Source: Paenibacillus sp. E222
GTDB taxonomy: Bacteria > Bacillota > Bacilli > Paenibacillales > Paenibacillaceae
DNA: 64,000 bases
NCBI RefSeq assembly: GCF_013401555.1
Contig: NZ_CP058552.1
Span: forward strand, 6,634,001 to 6,698,000
Direction of reading: 5' to 3'
The notes under the pieces were generated by a model. The model was not told where the DNA came from and did not search any database. It saw only the letters and a program-made list of their open reading frames with translations. The translations under genes were made by a program, and so were the position numbers. Positions 46,915-56,042 of this stretch are shown here, in pieces (positions within the stretch are counted from its first letter, which is position 1; each line of letters opens with the position of its first letter).

Positions 46915-46942
46915 TTGACTTTAACATAATTTGGTTTACAAT
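46915..46942 (+). promoter_or_regulatory. Candidate promoter of coaA (upstream)
   Basis: TTGACT (46915-46920) and TACAAT (46937-46942) are 16 bases apart, in the divergent gap before coaA. Confidence 0.6.
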
Positions 46943-47007
46943 TTCCTATAAGTTGCTTTTCATTCAACTTTCAGGGAATATACTAAGGAGCCATCAATGT
47001 AAAGGTG

Positions 47008-47035
47008 TTGTCAGTTCCCTGAAATTTGGTACACT
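47008..47035 (+). promoter_or_regulatory. Candidate promoter of coaA (proximal)
   Basis: TTGTCA (47008-47013) and TACACT (47030-47035) are 16 bases apart, about 45 bases before the coaA start. It is an alternative or second promoter to the one at 46915. Confidence 0.5.
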
Positions 47036-47079
47036 AATGATTGTGCCAACATAACATTACATACAGAAAGCGGGATCTC

Positions 47080-48009
47080 ATGAATTTATACTCTCCTTAC
47101 ACCGAGTTTAACCGCAAGGAATGGGCTGACTTGAAGAAATATCAGACCACTCTTCCACTAACGACAGCGGAATTGGAACAGCTAAAGGGATTAAATGAAG
47201 AGGTATCCATTCAAGAAGTTGAGGATATTTATTTACCTCTTACCCACTTTATTGACTTATACGCAGGAGCTTCACGAGAGCTGAATCGCTTAACGGCATC
47301 TTTTTTAAAAAAAGAAGCACATCACGCTCCCTACATTATCGGTATTGGGGGCAGTGTTGCCGTGGGCAAAAGTACAACCGCCCGCCTGCTTCAGGCTCTT
47401 CTGGCCAGAGGCAAAGGCAATCCCAAGGTGGATCTGGTCACAACAGATGGTTTCCTGTATCCCAATGCCGTGCTGCAAGAGAAAGGCATTATGAACCGGA
47501 AGGGATTCCCGGAAAGCTACGATATCAAGTCCCTGATTCAATTCATGGGTGATGTCAAATCAGGCAAACCCGAAGTGATGGCTCCCGTATACTCCCATCT
47601 TGCCTACGACGTTATTGCAGGTGAGGAGACGGCTATCTGTCAGCCGGATATCCTCATTATTGAAGGAATTAACGTGCTCCAGGTTAAAAAGGAAACCCCA
47701 CTGTTGGTCAGCGATTTTTTTGACTTCTCCATCTATATTGATGCGGAAGAGGAGCATATCCGTCACTGGTACATTGAGCGTTTCAAGCTGCTGCGTAATA
47801 CAGCATTTCAGAATGAGAATTCCTTTTTCCACAGTCGTTTTGCCAATCTAGAAGAAGATGAGGCTGTTCTTACAGCAAGTCAGATCTGGAAAGATATCAA
47901 TGCCAAAAACCTGCACGAAAATATCCTGCCAACCAAAGGAAGAGCCAGACTGATTTTGAAAAAGGAAGCGGACCATTCGATTCAGCGCATCCAATTGCGT
48001 AAGCTGTAA
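47080..48009 (+). CDS. coaA: Pantothenate kinase, type I
   Basis: First, rate-setting step of coenzyme A synthesis: ATP-dependent phosphorylation of pantothenate. The 309-residue protein has the Walker-A-like loop [18 protein letters not shown] and the type I markers ([27 protein letters not shown]). Type I enzymes are normally inhibited by CoA. The start at 47080 follows a weak GGGAT-type site; an upstream TTG at 47041 would be less typical and matches no known N-terminus. Confidence 0.96.
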   Translation: MNLYSPYTEFNRKEWADLKKYQTTLPLTTAELEQLKGLNEEVSIQEVEDIYLPLTHFIDLYAGASRELNRLTASFLKKEAHHAPYIIGIGGSVAVGKSTTARLLQALLARGKGNPKVDLVTTDGFLYPNAVLQEKGIMNRKGFPESYDIKSLIQFMGDVKSGKPEVMAPVYSHLAYDVIAGEETAICQPDILIIEGINVLQVKKETPLLVSDFFDFSIYIDAEEEHIRHWYIERFKLLRNTAFQNENSFFHSRFANLEEDEAVLTASQIWKDINAKNLHENILPTKGRARLILKKEADHSIQRIQLRKL

Positions 48010-48067
48010 GCTTCATAATGAGCAGAAACATTCTGCTTCATACTCATTAAAAAGGAGACAAGACCAC

Positions 48068-48430
48068 ATGCAGACCTTGATTATACTTGGAAGTATCATG
48101 ATGTTTCTTGCTGTTGCCCTTGGAGCATTCGGTGCACATGCGCTCAAACGCAGATTGTCTGCTGACATGATCAAAATATACGAGACTGGCGTTCAGTATC
48201 ACCTTGTTCACGGAATCGGAATCATCCTGCTCGGACTGCTCGCTGATCGACTGGAGCAGCCATCTCTTGTGTTGCTGGCTGGATGGTTGCTATTCGCCGG
48301 CATCCTCTTGTTCTCGGGCAGTCTATATGTCCTAAGCGTAACTGGCGTTCGAAAACTGGGGGCGATCACACCCCTCGGCGGAGTAGCTTTCTTGGCCGGT
48401 TGGGTCATGTTATTCGTTGCCGCTTTGTAA
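48068..48430 (+). CDS. DUF423 membrane protein (YwdK-like)
   Basis: A 120-residue integral membrane protein with four hydrophobic segments, beginning MQTLIILGSIMMFLAVALGA and carrying the family pattern FGAHALKRRL and YHLVHGIGIILLGLL. The family is widespread but of unknown function. AAGGAG precedes the ATG. It lies 58 bases after coaA and ends at a terminator, so the two form a transcription unit. Confidence 0.88.
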   Translation: MQTLIILGSIMMFLAVALGAFGAHALKRRLSADMIKIYETGVQYHLVHGIGIILLGLLADRLEQPSLVLLAGWLLFAGILLFSGSLYVLSVTGVRKLGAITPLGGVAFLAGWVMLFVAAL

Positions 48431-48451
48431 AACCAACATCGTAAACTGAAA

Positions 48452-48491
48452 AGAGTGTTCTAGTCGATCTCAAAAATCGCTGGAGCACTCT
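48452..48491. terminator. Terminator between DUF423 and phosphatase genes
   Basis: AGAGTG...CGAT pairs with ATCG...CACTCT, with the convergent gene ends on both sides. A CTTTAT tail follows on the plus strand, so it mainly ends the coaA unit. Confidence 0.75.
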
Positions 48492-48499
48492 CTTTATGT

Positions 48500-49051
48500 T
48501 TAACTTCGCCATATACGGCGAATGCTGTGTGTAACTTTATCCCCCTGCTGTTTTTCCATGACATATACATCAGGATTAGATAGATTTTTCCACTCCTCGA
48601 AACCAAAGGATGCATCATGACTGCGAATGAGCAGAGATAACAGATTGCCGTGTGTAATCACAGCCCCGCTATGCTCCGGCCTGCTCCACAACTCGTCCAG
48701 CACCTCAAGGCCCCGAGCTGTCGCAAAACGTGAAGATTCACCACCTTCTTCTGTCCAGTCTTCGTCCGTGTATGTACGTTCAAGCACATCCATCCAGTTA
48801 TCCAGATGAAGGGTACTAAGCACCCTTTCTTGAAGACGTTCATCCGTATGTATATGTTGCAGGACGGTTTTGCCCAGTGGCGCTGCGGTTTGAAGTGCCC
48901 TTTTCCACGGACTCGACACAATGTATTGTATAGGGTGCTCCGCCAACATCTCAGCAAGTTCTTCCGCCTGACGAAGTCCTTCATCCGTAAGCTCGGCATC
49001 CGGTTCTTGCCCTGTAGCTTTGGCATGACGGATGAGATAAATAGACTGCAT
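48500..49051 (-). CDS. Histidine phosphatase family protein
   Basis: A 183-residue phosphoglycerate-mutase-like phosphatase. The phosphohistidine motif is IYLIRHAKATG (RHA instead of RHG), with the second His in AVITHGNLLSL. Substrate unknown; such proteins include phosphosugar and phosphoamino-acid phosphatases. AGGAGG precedes the ATG. It follows murI by 32 bases on the same strand. Confidence 0.88.
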   Translation of the reverse strand: MQSIYLIRHAKATGQEPDAELTDEGLRQAEELAEMLAEHPIQYIVSSPWKRALQTAAPLGKTVLQHIHTDERLQERVLSTLHLDNWMDVLERTYTDEDWTEEGGESSRFATARGLEVLDELWSRPEHSGAVITHGNLLSLLIRSHDASFGFEEWKNLSNPDVYVMEKQQGDKVTHSIRRIWRS

Positions 49052-49083
49052 CGCCCCTCACCTCCTGTTGATTCAACTTACCT

Positions 49084-49860
49084 TCAATGCTTCTCCAGAT
49101 ATTGGAGTGCAATTCGCATATTCTCCTGGTCTTCCAGACGGCCAGATGAACTAAGAAAAGTAACCTTTTCTTCTGTCCACACGCCCTTTTGTTCTGTTAG
49201 CCCAAGAAGCTGCTTCAAGCGGTTAACCGTGCCCGTACTGCCATCAATAATCTGAATATGATCTGGCAGAACCGTACGAAGAATTGAGGTGTAGAACGGA
49301 TAATGCGTGCAGCCAAGCACAACTGTACCGTATAAGTCCAGATCAAAATCAGCCAGTTTGAGGCGGAAATATGCCGCAATCTTCTGTGGATCAAAGTCCA
49401 ACTGCTCACACCACTCCACAAGTTCAGGTAATGGAATGGAATCGACACTGTGGTGATCATCCACACGGGATACCAATTCATGATATTTTGTTTGACTCAA
49501 GGTCAGGGCTGTAGCAAATACAAGCACTCTCTTACCGCTTCGTCGATTCATTTCCACAGCTGGTTTCACAGCGGGCTCCATCCCGATAACGGGGATATCA
49601 TATTTGGCACGCAAATCCTTCACGGTCAGACTGGTCGCTGTATTGCAGGCAATTACGATCGCTTTCACATTTTCCTGAACAATCGCCTCCACACAATTGA
49701 AGATATGTCCTCTAACCTCATCGGCGGACTTGGTCCCATAAGGAACATGCAGCGTATCGGCATAATACAGAAATGCTTCTTCAGGGAATTGATGCAAAGC
49801 CTTATGCAAGACGGTTAAACCACCGATTCCCGAGTCAAAAAATGCAATTTTCTTCTTCAA
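49084..49860 (-). CDS. murI: Glutamate racemase
   Basis: Cofactor-independent racemase that supplies D-glutamate for peptidoglycan. Both catalytic cysteine motifs are present (VIACNTATSL and VVLGCTHYPF), and FFDSGIGGLTVLHKAL begins the protein. The start is taken as a TTG at 49860, six bases after GAGGTG, giving 258 residues that begin MKKKIAFFDSGIGG, as in Bacillus RacE; the long frame start at 49908 is unsupported. It lies between a small lipoprotein gene and a phosphatase gene. Confidence 0.95.
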   Translation of the reverse strand: MKKKIAFFDSGIGGLTVLHKALHQFPEEAFLYYADTLHVPYGTKSADEVRGHIFNCVEAIVQENVKAIVIACNTATSLTVKDLRAKYDIPVIGMEPAVKPAVEMNRRSGKRVLVFATALTLSQTKYHELVSRVDDHHSVDSIPLPELVEWCEQLDFDPQKIAAYFRLKLADFDLDLYGTVVLGCTHYPFYTSILRTVLPDHIQIIDGSTGTVNRLKQLLGLTEQKGVWTEEKVTFLSSSGRLEDQENMRIALQYLEKH

Positions 49861-49940
49861 GGATTTCACCTCTATAACGTATTCTTTCAGGTTCCTGGAA
49901 CCTCTCATTCCTGCTCATGATGACTGGGAGGTGAGTTATG

Positions 49941-50327
49941 TTATTCTACCTTCATTTTATACTGTCTGAGCCAGTCTTTGCCACTTTGCCAGTGCTCCAC
50001 GGGATCACGCTCTCCGAGCAGCTCCGTACTTGCCTGAGCCATAAGCCATTCCTTAAGCCCATCATTCGAACTTGAGTCCAGCTGCTGAATCAGGAGGTTC
50101 AATCCCTCTTCACCCGTACTCAGAATCTGAACATATGCTTCTGTATTAGCCGCAATATAATCACCTGGGTTACTACTGGTGAGAACCTCAGGTTCATTCA
50201 CGATTTGCTGAAGATTGCTTTCAATCTTCCAGCTTATGTCCTGACTTTCCGTCTGATTCGAGCATGCTACCAACATCCATGCTGCACACAGCATCACAGT
50301 GCCGCTTGCAATACGTTTGCGAATCAT
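49941..50327 (-). CDS. Small lipoprotein of unknown function
   Basis: A 128-residue protein with a lipoprotein signal ending in the lipobox LVAC at about residue 22, followed by a mixed helical domain (DGLKEWLMAQASTELLGERD). The start at 50327 follows AGGAG by eight bases; the frame extends to 50408 but lacks a site there. I do not recognise the family. It precedes murI on the same strand. Confidence 0.8.
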   Translation of the reverse strand: MIRKRIASGTVMLCAAWMLVACSNQTESQDISWKIESNLQQIVNEPEVLTSSNPGDYIAANTEAYVQILSTGEEGLNLLIQQLDSSSNDGLKEWLMAQASTELLGERDPVEHWQSGKDWLRQYKMKVE

Positions 50328-50564
50328 GGAATCACTCCTGTCCCTGCTCAAACTTATGAATAGCATTCTCAGTAAACTCGATAAAGCTATGATTATAATT
50401 ATACTCATCCCGATAGAGACTGATATGCGCTACAATGACTTATTGCAGGTTCTTTTGTACAAAAATCCTAACCATTGCAAAAACACCAACTTTAATTCCG
50501 GGTAACCAACTCAGCGGATTGATACTCTATATTTAACATAAACAGAATAAATGAAACCATCTTT

Positions 50565-51260
50565 TTATGACGAAGTCGTGATGCTGAAATCCACACCAAA
50601 CTGGATTAGTCCCAGCTTCCGGGCAACAGCCTGTGAAGCTATATTATCCCATGATGTACTATAGATTGGAATGCGCCCGCTCTCTTTAACATGATACTGC
50701 CAGCACTTTACCGCCTCTGCTGCATAACCCTGTCCTCTGAAATTAGGCGCCGTATACAGACTCGCCTCAGCACCCTGTTGGGATACAGGGGCTGAACAAC
50801 ATACAGCGACAGCCGAATCCTCAATGACATAAGCGGCAACGGGCATTTTTCCATGCAGATGCTCTATTAAATCAGGAAAATGCTCTTCCAGAAGAAAAGT
50901 ACGATGACTCTCTATAAGCTGAACATTTGGATTCCATTCGCCACACGTCTCGGGAAATGTGTATGCCGGGCCCATCCATACACTCTTCACTGGCTTAAAC
51001 GTCTCCACTCTCCGAATCAGCTTCGCAACATCGAGCGAAAGCTCAGCGTCACAGCCCAGTTCCTCAATCAGAGTGAACGGCAGCTGATGATGATAATAGG
51101 AGCATTGCCCGACAGAGGTTATCCCAATAAATAAGGCTGGAGCCTGCCCACCATCCGGTTCATTAATGCTTAACAGACGCTTCTGATTGTCCATCGTATA
51201 CAATGTCTCTGCCTGAATTTTCATCATATCCATGGGTGATAGGTTTGAAATAGGTTTCAT
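50565..51260 (-). CDS. GNAT family acetyltransferase (FR47-like C-terminus)
   Basis: A 231-residue protein whose C-terminal third is a GNAT core (VIEDSAVAVCCSAPVSQQG, then the acetyl-CoA loop PNFRGQGYAAEAV, and WDNIASQAVARKLGLIQFGV). The N-terminal 110 residues are a separate, less familiar domain. An acetyl-CoA-binding core is secure; the substrate is not. A weak GAGGT site precedes the ATG. The flanking gaps (50328-50564 and 51261-51492) hold no gene I can support. Confidence 0.85.
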   Translation of the reverse strand: MKPISNLSPMDMMKIQAETLYTMDNQKRLLSINEPDGGQAPALFIGITSVGQCSYYHHQLPFTLIEELGCDAELSLDVAKLIRRVETFKPVKSVWMGPAYTFPETCGEWNPNVQLIESHRTFLLEEHFPDLIEHLHGKMPVAAYVIEDSAVAVCCSAPVSQQGAEASLYTAPNFRGQGYAAEAVKCWQYHVKESGRIPIYSTSWDNIASQAVARKLGLIQFGVDFSITTSS

Positions 51261-51492
51261 AATTACGGAATGAACCTCTGCAATAATGGTTCGCCTACAC
51301 TTCTTTTTCCAGCGTCATCCTGCTTCAGAAAATCAGTTATTAATCCGGATATCGTATATTTGCACATTGGCTATACCCCCTCATTAATTTCCATTATACG
51401 GTATATCCCGTGCAGATACGAATGCAATGTGCACAATTGCGTATGTGTAATATACGAGAGGATTTAAGATCCAGACAATGATCCAATATCGC

Positions 51493-52377
51493 TTAATTAT
51501 TCTGCAGCACAGCTTTTTTCCATGCATCTCCCAATTCAGCTACTGACGCATATCGATTTGCCCGCTCGGGGTCTACCGCTCGAATAACCACCTGGTACAA
51601 CGCTTCTCCCGCATCCCACTTGGCATAGGAACGATCCAACTCTCCACCGAGCAGCGAGAATGCCATCGCCCCCATGTTGAACACATTTGTGACTCCATCC
51701 ACCGGTGCACCCAACTCCAATTCCTCAGGAGACATGAACCGGGATGATCCCCACATCCGTCCCATCGTATTCGTGAAAGAGCCCTTTCGATACAAATCAA
51801 TATCGCATATCTTCATCGTTTGTTTGTCAAAATCATAGATCAGACTGCCATCGTAAAAATCAACAGCCACATACCCTCTCCGCTGCACTTCGATGTGGAA
51901 ATCCAAAATCTGCTCCATCGCCTGAATGCGCGTATTTACCGGAAGCTGTCTGAATCGATAATAGGGGGATCGAGGGTCCTCATACTTGGCTGGTGGTGGA
52001 AAATCCCAATGGGCATGCAGACATTCTCCTTCCACCCAATCAAATACACAGGCGTAGCCATGTTCCGTTGCAAAATGGTCTTTTAACTGAATCAATGTGT
52101 CATGTGCCAAATCTTCGTAGATGGAAACGGATGATTTCAAATCATGAATCGCTTCGGCAGGTACAATTAAACTGTTCGCATGTATCGTGCGCGCTCCAGC
52201 ATATTTCACGAATCTCCGCTTTCCGTCCCGACCCAGAACACCAAAGGACAAATTGCCGGAATCCTGCTGATCAAACACACGAAATACGGTACCCAGGCGC
52301 GCGATCCACTCGAATGAATGAGGTTCTTTTAACTCAAAAGAAATGCCGTCAAGTTCAAGCTGAACCGTGTCCGTCAT
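51493..52377 (-). CDS. Protein-kinase-like protein
   Basis: A 294-residue protein with a reduced eukaryote-type kinase fold. A conserved Lys (RRFVKYAGA), a hinge (YACVFDWVEGECLHAHW), a catalytic-loop equivalent (VAVDFYDGSLIYD) and a DFG equivalent (ICDIDLY) are readable, then an activation-like loop with MSPEELELG. There is no classical HRD and no glycine-rich loop in plain form. It is the last gene of a four-gene coupled operon (small membrane protein, DJ-1, GNAT, kinase), overlapping the GNAT gene by four bases. Substrate unknown; phosphotransfer to a small molecule or protein is possible. Confidence 0.82.
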   Translation of the reverse strand: MTDTVQLELDGISFELKEPHSFEWIARLGTVFRVFDQQDSGNLSFGVLGRDGKRRFVKYAGARTIHANSLIVPAEAIHDLKSSVSIYEDLAHDTLIQLKDHFATEHGYACVFDWVEGECLHAHWDFPPPAKYEDPRSPYYRFRQLPVNTRIQAMEQILDFHIEVQRRGYVAVDFYDGSLIYDFDKQTMKICDIDLYRKGSFTNTMGRMWGSSRFMSPEELELGAPVDGVTNVFNMGAMAFSLLGGELDRSYAKWDAGEALYQVVIRAVDPERANRYASVAELGDAWKKAVLQNN

Positions 52378-52955
52378 ATGTCACCCCCTGCTTCAATATG
52401 CTCATAACTCACATTCAAACGCTCAGCATAAAAGTAAGTCATATGAGCCTCATCGTAACCCTTCCCCTGAACGACCAGCGCATTACGCTCAATGCCATAG
52501 GTTTCAAAACCGTACTGCTCATACAATCGCCTTGCTGACTCATTTGTGGTAACCACACTGAGATTGATTTGCTCTGTGCCTTCCAATTCCCTGCCCCGAT
52601 CCAACACTTCGCGGAGCATGCGGGAAGCAAGTCCACATCCACGATAAGACGGTGAGACATAGACTCCCCAGATATATCCTTTGTGCCTCAGCTTTAGTCC
52701 CTGTTCTCTTTTGAATCCCATCGTTCCTGCGAGGATGCCTTCTTCTGTATATGCACCCAAAATGTAATCATCGGGTTCGGTATGTATGCGTTCCTGCACT
52801 TCACTCATGGGAAGCTGAATGGACATTTCAAATGAAGCCCCGAAGGCTTCCGGATGATTTTTCAGCGCTTCCAGCCGCAAAGGCCAATATTTCTCTGCCT
52901 CATCTCTGCGTATATTGCGAAGGATGAACACGTTCTCCTTCTGATCTCCCTTCAT
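52374..52955 (-). CDS. GNAT family N-acetyltransferase
   Basis: A 193-residue enzyme with an N-terminal segment typical of ribosomal-protein-alanine-like or related acetyltransferases (FILRNIRRDEAEKYWPLRLE), the core beta strand and acetyl-CoA loop (YIWGVYVSPSYRGCGLASRM) and the final LSVVTTNESARRLYEQYGFE. It overlaps both neighbours by four bases, making translation of DJ-1, GNAT and kinase continuous. Substrate unknown. Confidence 0.9.
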   Translation of the reverse strand: MKGDQKENVFILRNIRRDEAEKYWPLRLEALKNHPEAFGASFEMSIQLPMSEVQERIHTEPDDYILGAYTEEGILAGTMGFKREQGLKLRHKGYIWGVYVSPSYRGCGLASRMLREVLDRGRELEGTEQINLSVVTTNESARRLYEQYGFETYGIERNALVVQGKGYDEAHMTYFYAERLNVSYEHIEAGGDI

Positions 52956-53533
52956 TCTTCAATCACTCCCTGCATGTCATAAGGATAATCGATCTGGAGC
53001 TTCACATGTTCTGCTGCTTCCTGGCCTGCAAGCAAACCTACAACATAGACCCCAAGATCAATAGACGTCGCTACCCCGCCGGCTGTAATCACATTTCCGT
53101 CTTTCACAATCCGGGTTTGAATTACCTCGGCAACGTATGGCTCAAGCAATTCATAGACATTGGGATGCGTCGTTGCTTTTTTACCTGTTAAAAACCCAGC
53201 TGCCCCCATCAGCAGAGAGCCTGTGCACACGGATACCTTTAGCGGAACATTCTCGGCCTGTCTCAGCCAGCCCACAAAAGCCTCATCGAATCGAAGCTTG
53301 CGTGTTCCCATGCCACCAGGCACAAAAACGAGATCATATTCCGCCAAATTAGGCTTCACCCGGTCCACCTTTAACGTTAGGCCTGATTCGTCCGTAACCT
53401 GATCTGTCATCGCACATGTTTCCCATGTCGTGCCTTTGGTTTGTTCAAAGAAATTCAACCGATTGATCACATCATAAAATCCTGCAAAATCAAGGAAAGT
53501 CAAACCATCAAACAAAACAAAAGCGATTTTCAT
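52952..53533 (-). CDS. DJ-1/PfpI family protein
   Basis: A 193-residue cytoplasmic protein of the DJ-1/PfpI superfamily. It begins MKIAFVLFDGLTFLDFAGFY and has the nucleophile elbow VSVCTGSLLMGAAGFL with the conserved Cys. GGAGGG precedes the start at 53533; the longer frame (to 53569) overlaps the 40-residue gene upstream and lacks a site. Members of this AraC-like subgroup may be isonitrile hydratases, chaperones or deglycases; the exact role is open. Confidence 0.88.
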   Translation of the reverse strand: MKIAFVLFDGLTFLDFAGFYDVINRLNFFEQTKGTTWETCAMTDQVTDESGLTLKVDRVKPNLAEYDLVFVPGGMGTRKLRFDEAFVGWLRQAENVPLKVSVCTGSLLMGAAGFLTGKKATTHPNVYELLEPYVAEVIQTRIVKDGNVITAGGVATSIDLGVYVVGLLAGQEAAEHVKLQIDYPYDMQGVIEE

Positions 53534-53555
53534 ATCAAAGCCCTCCAGTGTTTTT

Positions 53556-53678
53556 TTATTTGGACGCATCCCGCTCCATGGCTTCTTTCACCCAATCACG
53601 TTCCGTTAGTTTACTGTTGATACTGAAGAGCAGGCCAACAATGGATAGCAGTAAAATAATGACGATGATTTCGAGCAT
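53556..53678 (-). CDS. 40-residue single-pass membrane protein
   Basis: A short gene starting with ATG (53676-53678) after GGGGGTAAAG and ending 22 bases before the DJ-1 start. The product is MLEIIVIILLLSIVGLLFSI (membrane helix) then NSKLTERDWVKEAMERDASK, a charged tail. Its position, ribosome site and helix-plus-tail layout match those of the 42-residue gene at 43223-43351, so such short proteins seem to head or join operons here. Function unknown. Confidence 0.7.
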   Translation of the reverse strand: MLEIIVIILLLSIVGLLFSINSKLTERDWVKEAMERDASK

Positions 53679-53718
53679 AGCTCTTTACCCCCAGCATATT
53701 AGTTGAGTGCGTTTTGCT

Positions 53719-54639
53719 CTACTTCAGTCCACGAGCTATAATCCACTCCAGCCATTTCCATGGAAGCAGCAGCTTGCCGATGATAAGCAAACGCGAGCCT
53801 TTGCCCAGCGCGTAACGAAGCCTTGGTGCACGCATCCGTGCAATGCGAGCAATCAGATCGGCCACTTCCTGCGGGTCAGGTGCAGTCTCTCCAGCATGCT
53901 GGGAATAACGAAGAACCGCATCGAGCTTATCTTTATAGGGAGAATGATCACTTCTATGAATTTCACCCAGGCCTTTATTCCAGATGGGTGTACGATAAGC
54001 GCCTGGCTCTACGAGCACAACCCGGACGCCGAACGAAGACATCTCATGACGCAAACTTTCCGTGAAACCTTCCACGGCGAATTTGGATGCAGCATAGGGC
54101 GCATAACCTGGAAAACCGGACAGTCCGCTGACGCTGGACAAGTTGATGATCAATCCCTGCTTTTGCTCACGCATGACTGGCAGGACCGCACGTGTAACGG
54201 CAATCAAGCCGAACAGATTTGTTTCCATTTGCCGACGCCAATCTTCCATGGATACTTCCTCAATAAATCCGCCAAGTGCAAACCCTGCATTGTTCACCAG
54301 CATATCGATCCGCCCATGGTTTTGAAGTACCGTCTGAACAGCCTCCTGCACCGAATCAGCATCCGTCACATCCAGCCGAATAATCTGTACCCGATCCGAT
54401 ATACCCGCCTGCTCCGCCAGCCTTACCAATTTCACATTCCGACTCAAATCTCGCATCGTTGCCACAACACGATATCCTTGTTTAGCCAGCGTAATCGCCG
54501 TAAGCATGCCGAAGCCACTCGATGTACCCGTGATTAACGCCACAGGGGCGTTTGGGTCGAACTCTTTCGTTTTCCTCACGGTTGAACCTGTTTCGCCCTG
54601 TATATGATCGTTCTCTGTCTGTATCTTCTGTTCTGTCAT
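53719..54639 (-). CDS. Short-chain dehydrogenase/reductase
   Basis: A 306-residue classical SDR. A 30-residue extension precedes the NAD(P)-binding GTSSGFGMLTAITLAKQG; the NNAG motif (MLVNNAGFALG), the catalytic Ser (NLSSVSGLSG) and YAASK follow. The C-terminal 60 residues (RLLIIGKLLLPWKWLEWI) suggest a membrane-associating or lipid-contacting end. GAGGTCA precedes the ATG. It lies 86 bases downstream of the adenylate-forming gene and may be the sixth gene of that operon. Confidence 0.88.
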   Translation of the reverse strand: MTEQKIQTENDHIQGETGSTVRKTKEFDPNAPVALITGTSSGFGMLTAITLAKQGYRVVATMRDLSRNVKLVRLAEQAGISDRVQIIRLDVTDADSVQEAVQTVLQNHGRIDMLVNNAGFALGGFIEEVSMEDWRRQMETNLFGLIAVTRAVLPVMREQKQGLIINLSSVSGLSGFPGYAPYAASKFAVEGFTESLRHEMSSFGVRVVLVEPGAYRTPIWNKGLGEIHRSDHSPYKDKLDAVLRYSQHAGETAPDPQEVADLIARIARMRAPRLRYALGKGSRLLIIGKLLLPWKWLEWIIARGLK

Positions 54640-54725
54640 CTGCTTGACCTCTTCCCTCGGTGGATTTCATGAATTTCGTAATTTAGTGAATTTATTTTCG
54701 TTACCACTATCCACATACGCTTCAT

Positions 54726-56042
54726 TCAAGTGTGCTGTCTCTCCACTCGCCGCAGCTTCGTTATTCCCGGTTCAAACGTGTAAGGAACGAATCGGATATC
54801 GGGTACGCTGCATTCCAGCCGCTCTCCAAGCTTCATCAGCTCCCGCTGCACATCGGCTTCCACCTGCTGCATTCCTTCTTCTACCGCAAGCCGAAGCGAT
54901 ACTTCCAACATCCCGCTCGCTCGCTGTACGACCCGATAATGCTCAATAGTCGGAGAGGCTGCAATCACCGCACGTGTCACAAAATCCGGGAATACAGGTA
55001 CGGCTTCGCCCGTTTGTCGATGTGGAAAATAAAGCGTGTCATCACAGCGGCCTTCAATCCGCTCAATGGCAGTGAATGGAGAACCACAGGCACAAGGAAC
55101 CGCTGCCTCGGTCAGAATGTCGTTCAGCCGATACCGGATAATCGGCTGTGAGGTTCTGGAGAAGTCCGTAATTACAGGCACGAACCTCCGGGTCGCGGGA
55201 TCAATGAACTCTTTTTCAATATGAACAATATCTTCATTCAAATGCAACGTACCGAAGCTACAGGTTGCGCCCAGAAATCCTTCCGTGCACTGGTACACCT
55301 GATGAATCGTTTGTCCAAAAACATGCTCCAGCACCTTGTGATCCAGCGGGTCCAGCACTTCAGCAACCGAAATGATTTTGTCCGGTACAGTGGTCAATGT
55401 GCCAGACGTATAAGCGTCAGCCAGCATTCTCAGCATGGAGGGCGGCGCTACCCATACGGTAGGTCGGTATGTTTCCATAAGTTTAACCAAAGTATCGACA
55501 CGCTCTAACAGATCAAAATATTGAAATTGCAGCTTCCCCCGCTGCACCGATTCATACAGATTACTGTTGGCCCGGAGAAAAAAGGCGATTTTGGCAGGCT
55601 TCCACAGTCCGCCAGGCAGGAGCTTGGCCAGCACAGTCCCTGTCCACGCATCCTGCTCCTGATCACTCACCAGAAACAACCCCCGGTTGCCCGATGTGCC
55701 TGAGGACAATCCTACCGTCACACCCTGAACGGATGGCTTGAAATCACGCGTTTCCTCGCTTTGCCCGGCGAGAGCCATCGCTTCGTCCTTGGAGATGCCA
55801 ACCGTGTTGAGCCGATCGAAATGCTGCATCATGATCGTTTTATCAATTAGCTTAAAGCTTCTCCAGTTGGATGCATCCACGTCACCCCACCACTCCCGGT
55901 AAAAAGGCGACTTTTTACGAACCCGCTCCACTTGCCGAATGATCTGGCGTTCCTGCCAGCGTTCAAGCTGCGTTCGTGTTTTCCATTTTCTCAATCCCCG
56001 TGCAAGTGCATAATGATAGACAATACGCATTGTATTACTCAT
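54726..56042 (-). CDS. PaaK/F390-synthetase-like adenylate-forming enzyme
   Basis: A 438-residue protein of the phenylacetate-CoA-ligase/coenzyme-F390-synthetase-like group. The AMP-binding loop is clear (SSGTSGNRG, residues 113-121) and later motifs follow (DFSRTSQPIIRYRLNDILTE). This points to activation of a carboxylic acid as acyl-AMP. It lacks a carrier-protein domain. It overlaps the MBL gene by four bases and stands at the end of the coupled block; the acid substrate is unknown. A TIGR02304-type hit would be expected. Confidence 0.86.
   Translation of the reverse strand: MSNTMRIVYHYALARGLRKWKTRTQLERWQERQIIRQVERVRKKSPFYREWWGDVDASNWRSFKLIDKTIMMQHFDRLNTVGISKDEAMALAGQSEETRDFKPSVQGVTVGLSSGTSGNRGLFLVSDQEQDAWTGTVLAKLLPGGLWKPAKIAFFLRANSNLYESVQRGKLQFQYFDLLERVDTLVKLMETYRPTVWVAPPSMLRMLADAYTSGTLTTVPDKIISVAEVLDPLDHKVLEHVFGQTIHQVYQCTEGFLGATCSFGTLHLNEDIVHIEKEFIDPATRRFVPVITDFSRTSQPIIRYRLNDILTEAAVPCACGSPFTAIERIEGRCDDTLYFPHRQTGEAVPVFPDFVTRAVIAASPTIEHYRVVQRASGMLEVSLRLAVEEGMQQVEADVQRELMKLGERLECSVPDIRFVPYTFEPGITKLRRVERQHT

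Noticed and set aside
53707..54537. 276-codon plus-strand frame opposite the SDR gene
   Set aside because: Antisense to a clear SDR; composition rich in Arg, Cys and His, typical of a shadow frame.
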